This document shows positions 11,046-23,500 of a DNA stretch of 64,000 nucleotides, piece by piece. Within the stretch, counting starts at the first letter, position 1, and each line of letters starts with the position of its first letter. The notes under the pieces were generated by a model. It made no database searches, was not told the DNA's origin, and worked only from the letters and a program-made list of their open reading frames with translations. A program made the translations under genes and the position numbers. The stretch is from Nautilus pompilius (Eukaryota > Mollusca > Cephalopoda > Nautilida > Nautilidae): the NCBI GenBank assembly GCA_018389105.1, contig JACATO010000596.1:124001-188000 (forward strand). The letters run 5' to 3'.

Positions 11046-13183
11046 TGTATTATTTTGTTTTGTGTATTAAAATTAATTACTTGTCTGCATCATTAAGACG
11101 GAAATCCCATCCCTAATCCTTAGATGCTTGTAACATAGGGGGCCATGTTCTAGAGGCCTGTTGGTAATACAGATGGAGAATGTGCACGTGGGTGATGTTT
11201 TGGAAAACTTCAATGTGAAACTTGTAATGCTAAGTAAGTGGTTGTGCTTTGTCAGGGAATTGTTAACGTTTGGCGTGTTCAAAAAGATACAAATTTTCCC
11301 ACCCAATACTATTGACATCTGCATTCTCCTCACTGGAATGATCATCACACTCAAAATCAAGGGATCGCTAAGAGGAAAAGTACCAATTTGCTGTACCACT
11401 TAACATTTTTGTAACAAAACAGCAATGGTTTGCCAATTTCCAGTGCTATCAAAGGTTCAGATTTTTTTGATGAAGGTATAGCAAATACACCCTTCAACTG
11501 CTTAGTGATACATGAGTTCAATTTAGAAATACTTAAAATATGTAACGCAAAGGGGAAAGAACTTGAAGACTTTTTTCAAAAAATGTATATATTTTAAAAA
11601 TTTAATGACAAACAGATCACCTTTGACTTTCAAAGTGTCTTGCTGTTAGTGTATGTTCTTCTAGATTCTAATGAAATGTGGACTATATTCCCACATTCCT
11701 GGAGATGCCACAGCCTTAGAAGATATCAGCTTGGAGTAAAGATTTATTTTGAATTTTTCGAACAAGAATTATTCCCCATGAACTAAGGGAAATCTGGTCA
11801 CCACAGATGACTACAGTATGTCTTTTGCGACAGTTACAGTACATATCAATAGCATCTACATCTTGAATCCTTAAAAGGTTTTACTTGATGAAAAAAAATT
11901 CTGAATTATTATTATTATTAATAATAATAATATTTCAGACAAGATGATTGCCAGTGCATGATGTAATGATGATACACTTATATATAAATTAGGATTTTGG
12001 TTTCTCAGGAACAGAAATGATTCCTCTTCAAATCCAAATGTGATATTTTAGCATTGGCTAACCCATTTTTGTTAGTGCTAACTTAACTTTTTGTATTCTC
12101 TGCACATCATGGCTTTTATCTGGTTGAAAAAGATATGCACACAATGCTCTGGTTACATGATCCTCATGGCTTAATTTCATTGGGATGTAATGACCTGCCT
12201 TGAACCGACATTTGGCTCCACAAGAAAATATTCACACTGATATGTGTTAAAAAACAAAGCCTCTAAGCTTAGCTTACTGGGGGGGGGGATGAACAAACAA
12301 GAATAGATATTCAAGGCTTTGCTCATTTTGGACACTGCGCATTTACTTATTTGACAGTTGTTGTGGTCATCTACTTAAGTAGGGTGAGACCATGGCACAT
12401 TGACATCTCTTTTATATTAGTTATTTCTTTAAAGTTGAAAACAAACTCTGTTTGAATCATCCTAGGCCCGTATGATTTTCTCCTTAGTGGTGATGAATGA
12501 ACACAAAGAACAGTCTCAGCAGTTAAGCAGGAATGTCCTTTGCATTGTGCCACCTTTTGAAAATTTATTTTACCTGGATTTATTGACTTGCAAAAGTTTA
12601 GAGGTGAAGAACAAATGTTACTGAATCATCAATAATACAACACACGTGCCAGGCATATAATACTGATTTTTTTTTTAGTAAAATGTCAGAGATGCTGAGA
12701 GAATGAAAGAGTGCAAAGGTGTTTCACCAAAGGGAATGGAGAATCTAGTTATTCTAAGCAATTAAAAATTAAACTGCATATAAAAAAAGATTATGTGAGA
12801 ATCTAATCTAAAAGACATTAAAAATTTTAGAAAGTTGGGAGCATGGAGACAAATGTGTTTTTTTCTCTATTTTGATTCTGGTATCGGTTTTATTTCAGAA
12901 AAGTAGGCAATACATGAAACTGCCTAGTGCAATTGTTCATGGTCAACGCATGTTAAACTGCATTGGTTATATAGTTTGAAAGATGGGAAGTTTATGTAAG
13001 TTAGAAATCTTACCCACTCTCTAAGCTCAATCACTCTTTCTGACAACAAAAGGCCTGAAAATAACACGATTAGCTAGATGACATTTGACAGCTTCAGAAG
13101 AAGTTTATTTATTATGGATTGCAAAGGATGGAGAGGGAGGGATCATTCGCCACATGGGAAAAGTCTTGGCTACAAGAGAAGGT
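11046..13183. other. Intergenic region between the TM2 gene and AP3D1
   Basis: No coding exon is recognised. It contains a perfect (ATT)n/(AAT)n palindrome near 11,906-11,931, poly-purine runs and short open frames that look like chance. The sequence is AT-rich throughout. Confidence 0.6.
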
Positions 13184-13284
13184 TAATGATGTCCAAATAA
13201 TACTAAGAGAGAGTTTCCATGAACTGCAACAGAAAATATTTTAATGCTAAGAGAGTTTACTAACAAATGCTACATCTTCACAGA
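13184..13284 (+). repeat. Left arm of a perfect 101-bp inverted repeat
   Basis: These 101 bases are the exact reverse complement of 16,088-16,188 in AP3D1 intron 1; I compared them base by base and found no mismatch. The match stops abruptly at both ends. The arm lies about 1.2 kb upstream of the AP3D1 start codon. It has no open frame of note. A dispersed repeat, a recent inverted duplication or a conserved functional element are all possible. Confidence 0.9.
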
Positions 13285-13602
13285 GTGCGGTCCTGCAGAA
13301 ACAGCTGTAGTGTGCTGTACAGGTAAGATGCCAAAAAATGTTAATATGCAAAGAAGAGGGAACTCAAGACCATTCATTACATATATGGAAGACATCTTGA
13401 TTATCTAAGGTTAATGCAAGGAGTGGCTCCAACAGAAATGTTGTAGAAGCCATGGTACTGTACTGCAGGGTAACATGCCAAGTTTATTAAGAAAAACAAT
13501 GGCATTTTTAAAGCTCATAGTATATGGTTTCATTTACATCATAAAGATGTATATAAAAGTTGATAATCGGTAATAAGACTCAGGCAATTTTAGATCTGCA
13601 TA

Positions 13603-13633
<31 letters not shown>

Positions 13634-13850
13634 GGCAGCGTGGAATTAATTAGTAAAAGTCAACAAAATAACTACATAAATATTAATATCAGCTCTTGAG
13701 CCATTTACATAATGTTTTTCCTTAATAAGTACATGAAACCTTTTCGGCTGTCATACGAATTTTCTTTGAATTTATAATGAGAATTTTTAAAAACTCGGCT
13801 TCTGGAAGAACAAATAAACTCATTGTGTGTTGTTTTTTTAAAGTGTGGCT
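13285..13850. other. Non-coding flank with repeated motif and (TA)n
   Basis: Two similar pieces follow the 101-bp arm: 'ctgtacaggtaagatgcc' near 13,315 and 'ctgcagggtaacatgcc' near 13,465, each some 130 bp after an 'aaggttaatg' motif, suggesting an old direct duplication. A (TA)n tract lies at 13,600-13,628. No gene is seen. Confidence 0.5.
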
Positions 13851-14474
13851 CTTGGGGGGGGGACGAGAAAGTGCCATGCGACCTATACAATTCCAAAAAT
13901 GTCAAATGGTTGATCGGATAGAGTGGACGAGCGCTGACTCCGCTACCTCGGATGGGCGGTTGGATGTTTTTTTTTTCCTTCTCCCAGACTCTTTCAGAAA
14001 GGGCTTGGCAGGGCCAGGGAATAGCCACAGGCGGTAGTTTTCCCTTCTCGAGGGGAGGGGAGGGGAGAAACGGGTAGAACTCCAGAAAGTCCCAGAGACG
14101 GCGGCTTCCCTAATTTCGTTTTGCTCTGTTGCGGTCCGCTACTTTAAGTTCCTGCTACTCTTCATTCCGCCCCCTATGAGAGATCTTCTGAACGTACGGT
14201 TGGGGCCTGCGGGAGATCACCCTTCTTCGACAGGCTGGGGAGGGAGGACTCGCCCGAACTCGAGTCTGTCTGTGGGCAGGCGTATGCGTTTCCCATCCAT
14301 CCACCTCCCCTCTTCTGCATTTACACGTCACCGTGTCACGTGATCATATTACGGAAGCCATGTTGGAAGTTACGTGTTTGGTGTACGGGATAGTTTGAAT
14401 GAAAGCATCTGGACTTTGATTCCGGAGCTCCCTTCTGTTGCGGCGGCTGGCGGCTGGCAGACGAAAGCCCGAAG
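13850..14474 (+). promoter_or_regulatory. CpG island, promoter and 5' UTR of AP3D1
   Basis: The CG-rich, CpG-rich segment runs on to about 14,960 in intron 1. GTCACGTGAT at 14,335-14,344 matches nine of ten bases of the CLEAR element (GTCACGTGAC) bound by TFEB/MITF factors on lysosomal genes. It is followed by an ETS-type CGGAAG (14,352) and a YY1-like GCCATGTTG (14,357). Four G-runs at 14,052-14,074 could form a G-quadruplex. The transcription start is not determined; binding by these factors is inference from motifs. Confidence 0.65.
14335..14344 (+). promoter_or_regulatory. CLEAR-like E-box upstream of AP3D1
   Basis: GTCACGTGAT lies about 130 bp before the start codon in the CpG island. 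The CLEAR consensus is GTCACGTGAC and marks lysosome-biogenesis genes under TFEB/MITF/TFE3 in vertebrates; AP-3 serves lysosomes and related organelles, so the site makes sense. A plain E-box by chance is the alternative. Confidence 0.5.
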
Positions 14475-14570
14475 ATGGCTTTGAAGAAGGTGAAGGGAAC
14501 CCTGGACCGGGTTCTTGACAAGAATCTGCAGGACCTGGTCCGCGGCATCCGTAATCACAAAGATAACGAG
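14475..14570 (+). CDS. AP3D1: AP3D1 exon 1 (residues 1-32)
   Basis: Starts at the ATG in GAAGATGGCT; encodes MALKKVKGTLDRVLDKN and LQDLVRGIRNHK, the conserved N-terminus of AP-3 delta. Donor GAG|GTAGGT, phase 0. Intron 1 (3,230 bp) begins in the CpG island and is otherwise AT-rich; it holds the right arm of the 101-bp inverted repeat. Confidence 0.98.
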
Positions 14571-17500
14571 GTAGGTCCGCCGACGACGAGACCCCGACTT
14601 GGGCCGGTTTGCTGGGGGTGGGGCAGTTCTTGTCCGTCCTCCTCCTCCACCCTGGCCACACGGGGCTGTTGGTAGTCTTCCTTTCCCTGCTTAGTCACCC
14701 GACTGCGGCGGGTTCGTCGGTCCCATCAGGATAAGTGGAATTTTTTCTTTTAAAGACGGTGATGAGTGTCGGGAGATCGGCTGGTTTGAAGTCTGTATCA
14801 TCGCGATGGACGAGGGCTTTAGGGGAGTCGTGTGTTCTCTCCCCACCCCGACTTCAGTTCTCTTTCCCCATCCTCCCTGTGTCAGGAAGACTAGCGCGAT
14901 TATGGGAATCGAGACCCGGTTAGGTCCACCTCTCGCTGCGTGTCACCGGTTTTGACGTTGATTGCGGCGAGGGGAGGGGAGGGGTCCGTGTTAGTAATAA
15001 GAGAGAAGAGTTCTCGACCTGAGCACATTGCTCCTGTGGTGCATCTCACGAAGATTCGTCAACAGCCAGTGTCCTGACCAGGCCTGGTAAGAGGCGGGGG
15101 CCAGTTGGTATGGGCCTACGATTTTTAGGGGGCCCATTCCCCTTGGTAGACATGGCGCTAAGTTCTCTTATTCTGTTCTGTTACCTGTAAGTACATCGTG
15201 TAAGCTACGTGTACCGTATGTACACCCATACATAAATCATATATACGTATCACTGATTTTAAAAAAAATACTTAATGAGCAGTTTGAAGTGTGGGGGGGG
15301 CTACACATTTCCCATCTGGCTTGGTCCTATTGCCAGCTAGGCATGGCCCTGGTCCTGACTCACGTTAGGAAAAATCGAGTATTAAATATATATACACACA
15401 CATGCATATCGTTTTCAACCCCACCCCTCAAATTTCCTAAATTATGCTGTTATAATATCGACATTTTTGAACACTAACTATATGGGAATGCCTTGTAAAA
15501 GTAATTGCTAGCTGTTAGTACTTGAAGAGAAATTTCATTCATAAATATTCGTGAATGCTCTGCTCTGAAGGACTGCCATGTACAGAGCGGCTGCTGCCAG
15601 CTAAAGGGGGGTATTAGGCCTTTGTAATCAGACTTTGTATTAACTTGTGAGAGTGAAAATAAAAAAAAAAAAAAAAGAAAAGAAAAATTCTTTTTGCATC
15701 AGAAAGTTAATATAAACTTCGCTTTTAAAATGACAGACTATAGATAGGATTGTGGCATAAATTCTAGATAGGCTTCATATGAACAAAGGTATGAAACTAA
15801 CTAGAAGAAAATAAAAGGGATTGACATTTCAGTCAGTACAAGACATTGGTAGTTATACTTAGTTTTCAACTAGCACGGTTTTGGTTCTAAGAAGACATGA
15901 GTGAAGGAAATAGATTTATGGTTCTATGTGATCGTGTGAGAATTCTAGTTGATGTTGTCAGTTTGCTTACTCTGACAATAAATGTTATCAGATAGGCAAA
16001 CACTAATAATAATTACCCCAGTGCAGAACTGATGCAGATCTGCCAGGCTTCACATCTACAGAACTAGCTCACAGTAGGGAGACAGGGTCTGTGAAGATGT
16101 AGCATTTGTTAGTAAACTCTCTTAGCATTAAAATATTTTCTGTTGCAGTTCATGGAAACTCTCTCTTAGTATTATTTGGACATCATTACACTTTTATTTT
16201 AGATGTCAATACACCATTTCCTATTCTTGGCTTTCCATCACCAAGCTCAAACCAAAACCCAGTTGAACATCTAAAATAAAATGTATTATCATAGAACTTT
16301 CTCAAGTTTTCAGCTATGGTTACGTGATAACTAAGTGTGCATAGAAGTGACTAAACCAATTATAATAAAAATCGGATAATGTGATCTAATTTGTAAATGT
16401 CATTTTGCTGAAGTTCTGCTGACTTTCCAAGGCATTGATGTGCTTTGACAACTTCCTATCCACATGCTGATAGGCATCTTTTGTGATTTTGAATTTTTTC
16501 TTTCCCCTGGTCTGAAGAGTTCTTAACGTCACTTCTGGAGTTTGTGAGAAGATTTCAACATTGGTTGATTTCTGCAGATGCTTAGTTTAAAAATTTTAAT
16601 GGATTTTGAAATGAAAGTAAAACATCTTGTTATTATGTACATCTTATATATATATGTTTTTTTTTTTATCATGTTGAGACTAGTATATTAAATCTTGATA
16701 AAGGAACTATTTTTAAAAGAAATTAGATTTTGTACTGACATTTTTTAAAAAAATCTTTAAATTTCCTATGTGAAAATTCTGTTTTATATAGCAATATACA
16801 GAATTTTTTGTTGTTCAGTCTGTTTTGTTTGATTTTTTTTAACTTGTCATGTTAACCTTTTTTATTGTCTTAGGCCCATGCATAATTTTAAAGTGTCTTT
16901 TGCATGTATTATTAAATTTCAACACTCCCTCTTTAAAATAGTTGCACATTTTTTCCATGATTTATCAGAATTAACAAAAATTATTAAAAAAAAAAAAGCT
17001 TTTGTAAGAAATATCTTAAAAAATATAATTTACCTACTCTAAAAATGGAAGTTTTTGTTGAATCTACTGTTTTTATTATGCCAAGTATATTCAGACAAAA
17101 AAAATGTTATTACTAGTGTGCTTGTAATTCTTAACAATTTTAAGATTGATTTTCTGTTAGACGTGAACTTTAAAAAGCCACTTCTGACATGGTGTAATTT
17201 CCTATTTTGAACTTTAAATTTAATAAACTAATACGTTAAAAAACTGGATTTTTAGAGAATCTAAATTGAAAAATCTTTAGTATTTTATTTTGCTTTTGTT
17301 TTTAAAAATAAGGATTCCACTAATATTGTAATTATGAAATGCTTTGGTCATTAGTGACGGAATTTGTAAACAAAATAATTGGTCATTTATAAGAAATGAA
17401 TAAAATGATTTGTGGATGTCAGGCTGCTGTTGCTTTAAACAAATTTGTTGGCTGGGGACACTGAAACATATCTTAATGAAACCTATCTGCCGAAATCCTT

Positions 17501-20500
17501 ATCTGATTTCCCATATTTAATAAATTATAACAAAAACAGTGTTTAAAGGAAAGAGAAAAGTTCTTGAAATTAAGTAAAGAAATTAATTGCATATTTTTCG
17601 GAAAATGAAAATACACACACCATGAAGTGCATCCAGCCTTTGCAACTTTAAACATTTTAACCTGATTGAAAAAACTAAGCAGTAAAGAAAAAAAATGCTG
17701 CATTACATATATATATAGCCATTATTATTATTTTAATTATTGTACAAAACTTGAACCAATGTTGTTATTCACACAATAATTTTTACGTTTTTCCTCTTAG
17801 GCCAAATTCATTGCGGAATGTCTTGACGAGATCAAACAAGAGCTGAGGCAAGAAAATATGGCCATCAAAGCTAATGCAGTGAATAAGCTGACATATGTAA
17901 GTATAACATTTCTGCTTCAGTCAGCATCCAGTAGATTCAAGAAGGGAGAATTGTCTTTGAGTTGTCCCTTACTATATTTCTGATCTTCCTATGCTGTACA
18001 AGTTTGTTGCAGTGGTTATAGTAAATACCGCACACAAATCTTGATTATGTGTAAGAGAGAATTTTGAACTTTCTAAGTATTTTTTGCACTGCAGTGCAAG
18101 TTTGTTCACTCTTGTAGATGCTTTTTTTTTAAACGGAAAAAAAATAAGTGCGTGTATGCATTTTCATAAAAAGTAAATGTCCAGTCTGCATTATTTTTCT
18201 TTCTGATCTATGTAGCTGTTAGAAGTTTTATTTGGGTACCTGTACAGTAATTAGCAAAGTGCATTATGGTAACTGAAAGAGTAGCACCAGCTCTTTTCAG
18301 ATAGTGGTGGGACAATGGAGTTTAAAAGAACAGCAGAGGATTGATTATCTACTCCAGGTGTCTAGTAACTATGGTAATGTACTTGGTAATTCTGGATATC
18401 AGATTTGAAACTGAAGCTTATATATATAAACAGATACAAGGCTTCAAAAAATTAGCTGGTGACTCTCTCCTTTGACACTAATGATGAAAACCATGACTAA
18501 GCTAATTTGAGGGTCTTAGTAAAACTTGCATAGACATGAGTTCACCTATGGATCATTATCTTGCAAATTATGGACAACTAAAAGATTCATTAAAGTGCTA
18601 TACTCTTGATCTGACTTCAAACAGCAAGAAACTATGATTTTACGAATCACACTACTAGGAGGAAGAAAGTGGCAATACGTGACAAGTAAGCGATGTGCGC
18701 TCTCCATGGAAAATGAGAACATGGATGAAAGGTGCTAGCAGAAGTGAAATGAAGTGAAAATTTTACTATTAGAGGAAAGAAGTTACCCTTGCAGTTAAGT
18801 CACCTGTATAGACTCTATCTGTACTGGTGTGCCTTTTGGTTCACTCCTTATAACGAAAAGGATAATCTCTCAAACTTTCTGGCCTTTGCTGCTCAGTAGC
18901 TATGTTGGGGTAGCCACATGACTTTAGAGGATGGAAAATCCACTCCAGCCAAGATCATTTTCAGAAGATAGATGAGACTTTGTTTGCACACAAAAAAGTA
19001 TGATTATTAGCAATGGTGGGCTGTCTAGAAAGCAAAAAATTCTTTACTTTCTTATTGTGGCTACCAATATACAATCCAGACTATCAAGCAATTTTCTATG
19101 AAATGAAATAGACTAGGCCTTAAAGTAAATGTTAGTGTGTGGTTTACAATACTTTTGTAACTGTAAATAAATTCTAAGTATGTACAGTATTTTGCATCGG
19201 GAAGTTTCTAGAAATGCTTTTGTTTTTTTTTTTTTTGTGATTGTATTTTCGAGAAATCTTTTAGCAGTATTTTGGCTGAGACTAGGAAAAGATGTTAGAT
19301 TGGATTTATGGATAATGTGGATAGTGTTAACATGAAATTTTTCTTTCTCATATTTGTGCATTGGCAACCATTTAAAAACAAAAAAAAATTGTCTTGCATT
19401 TACATAATTGACGAGTAAGAGTACATACATACATACATACATACATATCATCATATATCTGTATATATTCACATTAGAAAGATGAAAATCCTGGAATCAT
19501 TGGAGAGTTCTCTCTCTATCTGATTTCACAAGAGAGTTGAAAGGTCAGATGTTCATTTAAGTAATGTTTCAAAGGGAAAATAAATTGGCTAAATCTTAAT
19601 TCTAATAAAAAATGAAAATTATTACATTAATTTTAAAAACAATTCACAATACAATAAATTTGTGGAATTTCCAATTAAAAAAACTTGTTCACTCAGAAGA
19701 ATTTTGTACATTTGATTTTAAAAAGAAAGAAATAGTTGATATTGAGTAGGCATCATATGATTAGATGTACATATTCATTGTAATTATTCATACATCTGCA
19801 CTATACCTTTTGTATTACCAAATTTGAAATTTTGATAACTGGTGTATTGTATCCTTTGTAGTAATGATTTGATGACAACTCTTCTGATGGTCTATAATCA
19901 GTAAATAACAGTTAACTGTGTGAAATAATAGGTATTTTTCTTTCTTTCTTTTAAAGCTTCAAATGCTGGGCTATGACATCAGCTGGGCAGCATTTAATGT
20001 CATAGAAGTGATGAGCTCTACTAAATTCACCTTCAAGGTACAATTATTTTTTTTAAAATGTTATATGAATATATTTGAAAAATAACTTTGAAGCACTTTA
20101 TTCTCATGAGAATCTGAATGCATGCATATGAAACATCTAATAATGTCACAATACAAACATTTAGATGAAAAAACTGTGATTTGGCTGATTTCTTTGCACT
20201 GCTACATGATATCCCACATACAGTTCATGCTTGTGTTGTTAGCACTGTATTCAAGTAACATATCTAAATCATTCATTGACTGTGCTTATTAGTTTAAGTC
20301 TCAACAGAGGATTAAGCTGTATATTAAATTCACTTGGCATCCATAACAATTTACAACCATTCTAATTAAAAAAATTTTTTTAAATTAATGTGTTTATTTT
20401 TTAATTTGATTTATTTATTCCTAACTTCATTTGAGTCGGATGTAAAATTTTTAGCCTGTTTGAACTTTTGTTGTGCATGCTATATATATACAGGGTGTCC

Positions 20501-23500
20501 GTAAAGTTACTATACAGTCTTACAGTTACTATCAGTTTCATTGTATTATATGTAGAGTGTTGAAGATCTTCGACAATTTGTTATTGATGCATTTGCCAAC
20601 CTTGATCGTGACTTGTGCACCAAAGTTTGTCATAGTGTGGTGTCACGTTGTCGAGAATGTATTGAAGCTGAAGGCCTCCAATTTGAATATTTGTCATAGA
20701 AATTGTTTGCCTTGATTGTTTACAGTCTTTTCGGATGTAACACATGTATTTTCTGAGATTTTTATAAACATAAGGTGTTATTTCTTTTGTTACAAATAAA
20801 TTTTTAATACAATATCTTACTGTACTGCAGGGTGTCTGTATAGTAACTTGTAAGACTGTATAGTAACTTTACGGACACCCTGTATATTTGGCTTGGTTTG
20901 TATTATTTACCACAGCATTTATTTTTTTTCTTTTTTAGCGTATTGGGTATTTGACTGGGTCTCAGAGCTTTAATGATGGGACAGATGTACTGATGTTGAC
21001 AACCAATATGATTCGAAAGGTAAACTTTACAAATTCTGGAAATCTGTGCTGAAGCTTGTTTGAAAATATCATAAACAAGTGTACTTAAAATGTGCTCTTC
21101 ATAGGATAGCATGGCATCTTAGTTTTATTAAACATTAAGATCCATTTTTTTGTTATGTGTAAGTGCATATAAGTACACAAAAGTTAGATATAATATCAAG
21201 TGGATTTTAGTTTGCAGTTGGGTTATACAAGTTAACATTTTCTTCTGGAAAGTTTCATCCAACTTTTCATATGGCTTTGTACAACATCACTTTCTAAATA
21301 GATGTCTGTATTCAAATGAGATGGAGCAGTTAATAAATCATCACATTTATCAAGAGTGCAGGTTTTAGTTAGGGTAGTCACACTAGCAAAAAATTTATAT
21401 GAAGATGTTTTTTTTAAATACCTTTTAATTTCCACTTAATTTCTTCTTACATTTCTTATTTAGTTTTAGCCCCCTTTCTGTGCATCTCAATGATGTGCAA
21501 TTGTTTTTTCTCATGAATTTTATATGAACTCTTTATATAAAGAATGTACTAATTCATTAGATCTTCATAATCAAAGTTTTAATTTAACTGCAGCTGCCAA
21601 GTATTATACAGGTTGTGTGTAAATAGGATTTTTACTGTTTAACTTAGTTTGGTAGCTCTTTCAACATCACCATGTTTTCAGAATGAACTGTACATTTCAG
21701 AAAAAAAAATTAATCAGTTTGTTTTGACAATTTTATCATTGCTATATTATCCCATACAAAATTTAAATGCTAAATATTAGTCAGTAAAATATACGTTTGA
21801 GAATAGTTTTATATTAATAATATAGAATTTGCCTGTATACATTTAATAGCTCTTGTTATGTTATGCATCTTCGTAAATGCTATTTTTTGAAAGAAAGTTG
21901 TGAAAGTTGACATTTTATAAGATACTATTTTCTTAGATGAAATAAATCTGTATTAGTAAGGTGTTATTTTATAATGCTGTCTGCTGTAATTGCTTATTGC
22001 TGCCCTAGTTGTTAAACTGGAATTTACATTTCAGAAGCTATTCATTTGGTTCATTCCTATTTGTAGGATCTGAACAGTCAGAATATGTATGACTCTGGAG
22101 TGGCTTTGAATGGTTTATCCTGCTTCATCACCCAGGATCTAGCCAGAGACCTTGCTAATGATATCATGACATTGGTAAGTTTACATTGGTTTTAATCCTC
22201 TGTGTGTGTGTGTGTGTGTGCGTGCGTGCGCTTAGAGATAAGCTGACTGGCTCAAAATCTGTTTTTTGGTCTCAATATTTATCTAATACATATGAGTGAG
22301 AGTGTGTGTGTGTTCTTGTGACAGAAGTTTCAGGATGCGTGCGGAGAGAGAGAGATATTTTCACAGCCAAACCATGATCTAGTGGTCTCAGAAGTTGGGC
22401 AAGGTTTTAAGTTACTTTTTTTCAAAAGCCTTATAGATTACACTTAGTTCAGTGCACTGATTCAAAATAGGCAACTTAGCAGCCTCAAATTATAATGAAG
22501 GTACCTCAGGATCTAAGGGTACCAGACTCTGCCATCTTTCCCTTTGAATTCAAGAGAATCCAGTTCCCTATAAAACTCAGCTTCGCTATGATCATCAATA
22601 AAGCACAGGGCCAATCATTGAAAGTTATGGCCTCAATTTGGATAGTCCAGGCTTTTTCCATGGACAGCTGTATGTTGGATGCTCAAGAATTGGCTTAAAC
22701 AAAAATCTGTTTTGCTTTTCACACACAAGAAAAATGAAAAACATTGTCTATAAAGAGGCTCTTATGGAGCAAAGTTAAATTTATTTAAGCGTACAACTTA
22801 CAGAATGTTAAAAAATGTCATTAGCAATCATTTCAGTGTTCATTCAGTGATTGTCTTTAAACAAATAAATTTCTGTTTGTTTTACGAATTGATTTAAAAA
22901 AACTTTTATGAAAGCAATTTTTTCCCCTGCAGTGTTCAGCTAATTTATATATATATTTTAAAAAATTAAATTATTGAAGTAAAAAATTTATCTTGTTGGT
23001 TTTATTGCTTAACTTGGACAAATAGGTTGAAAATTTGAAAGCCCATTGGTCTGGCAACAAGGCTAGGAAGCCCAGCAATATCAAATCTCTATTTGAAAGC
23101 ATCATATTTTCTTGATCAACATCTGAACATAACTGATTTTTAAGGGAGCAACAGTGCAATTTTCAAGCTTTTATTTATGTATGTAAACCCCAAACTTTCT
23201 GTCTGGAGATTATAATGCTTTGTTAGTGTTTCTTTTCTGCCACACGATGTGAATGTTTGCTTTGATATTTATTTTTTAAAAAAGGTAAAAAAAGTGGAGT
23301 ATTCTGCTTTAAAAAGTATGTATTTATTTTTTAAAGGGCAACTTGTACTAAAAGCAAAACTTTGACATTTTAAAATAAATTCTGAGAAAACCATAAAGAT
23401 GCTACTGAACATCAAAGAGGTTGTTGCTGCGCAAAGCCATGGATTTGTGTGTGTGTTTGGAGGTGGGGCTCCATACAAAACAAATCGGCCCTCAAGCCGG

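Noticed and set aside
19113..19472. 119-codon minus-strand frame in intron 2
   Set aside because: Runs through a (CATA)n microsatellite and A/T runs; no motif.
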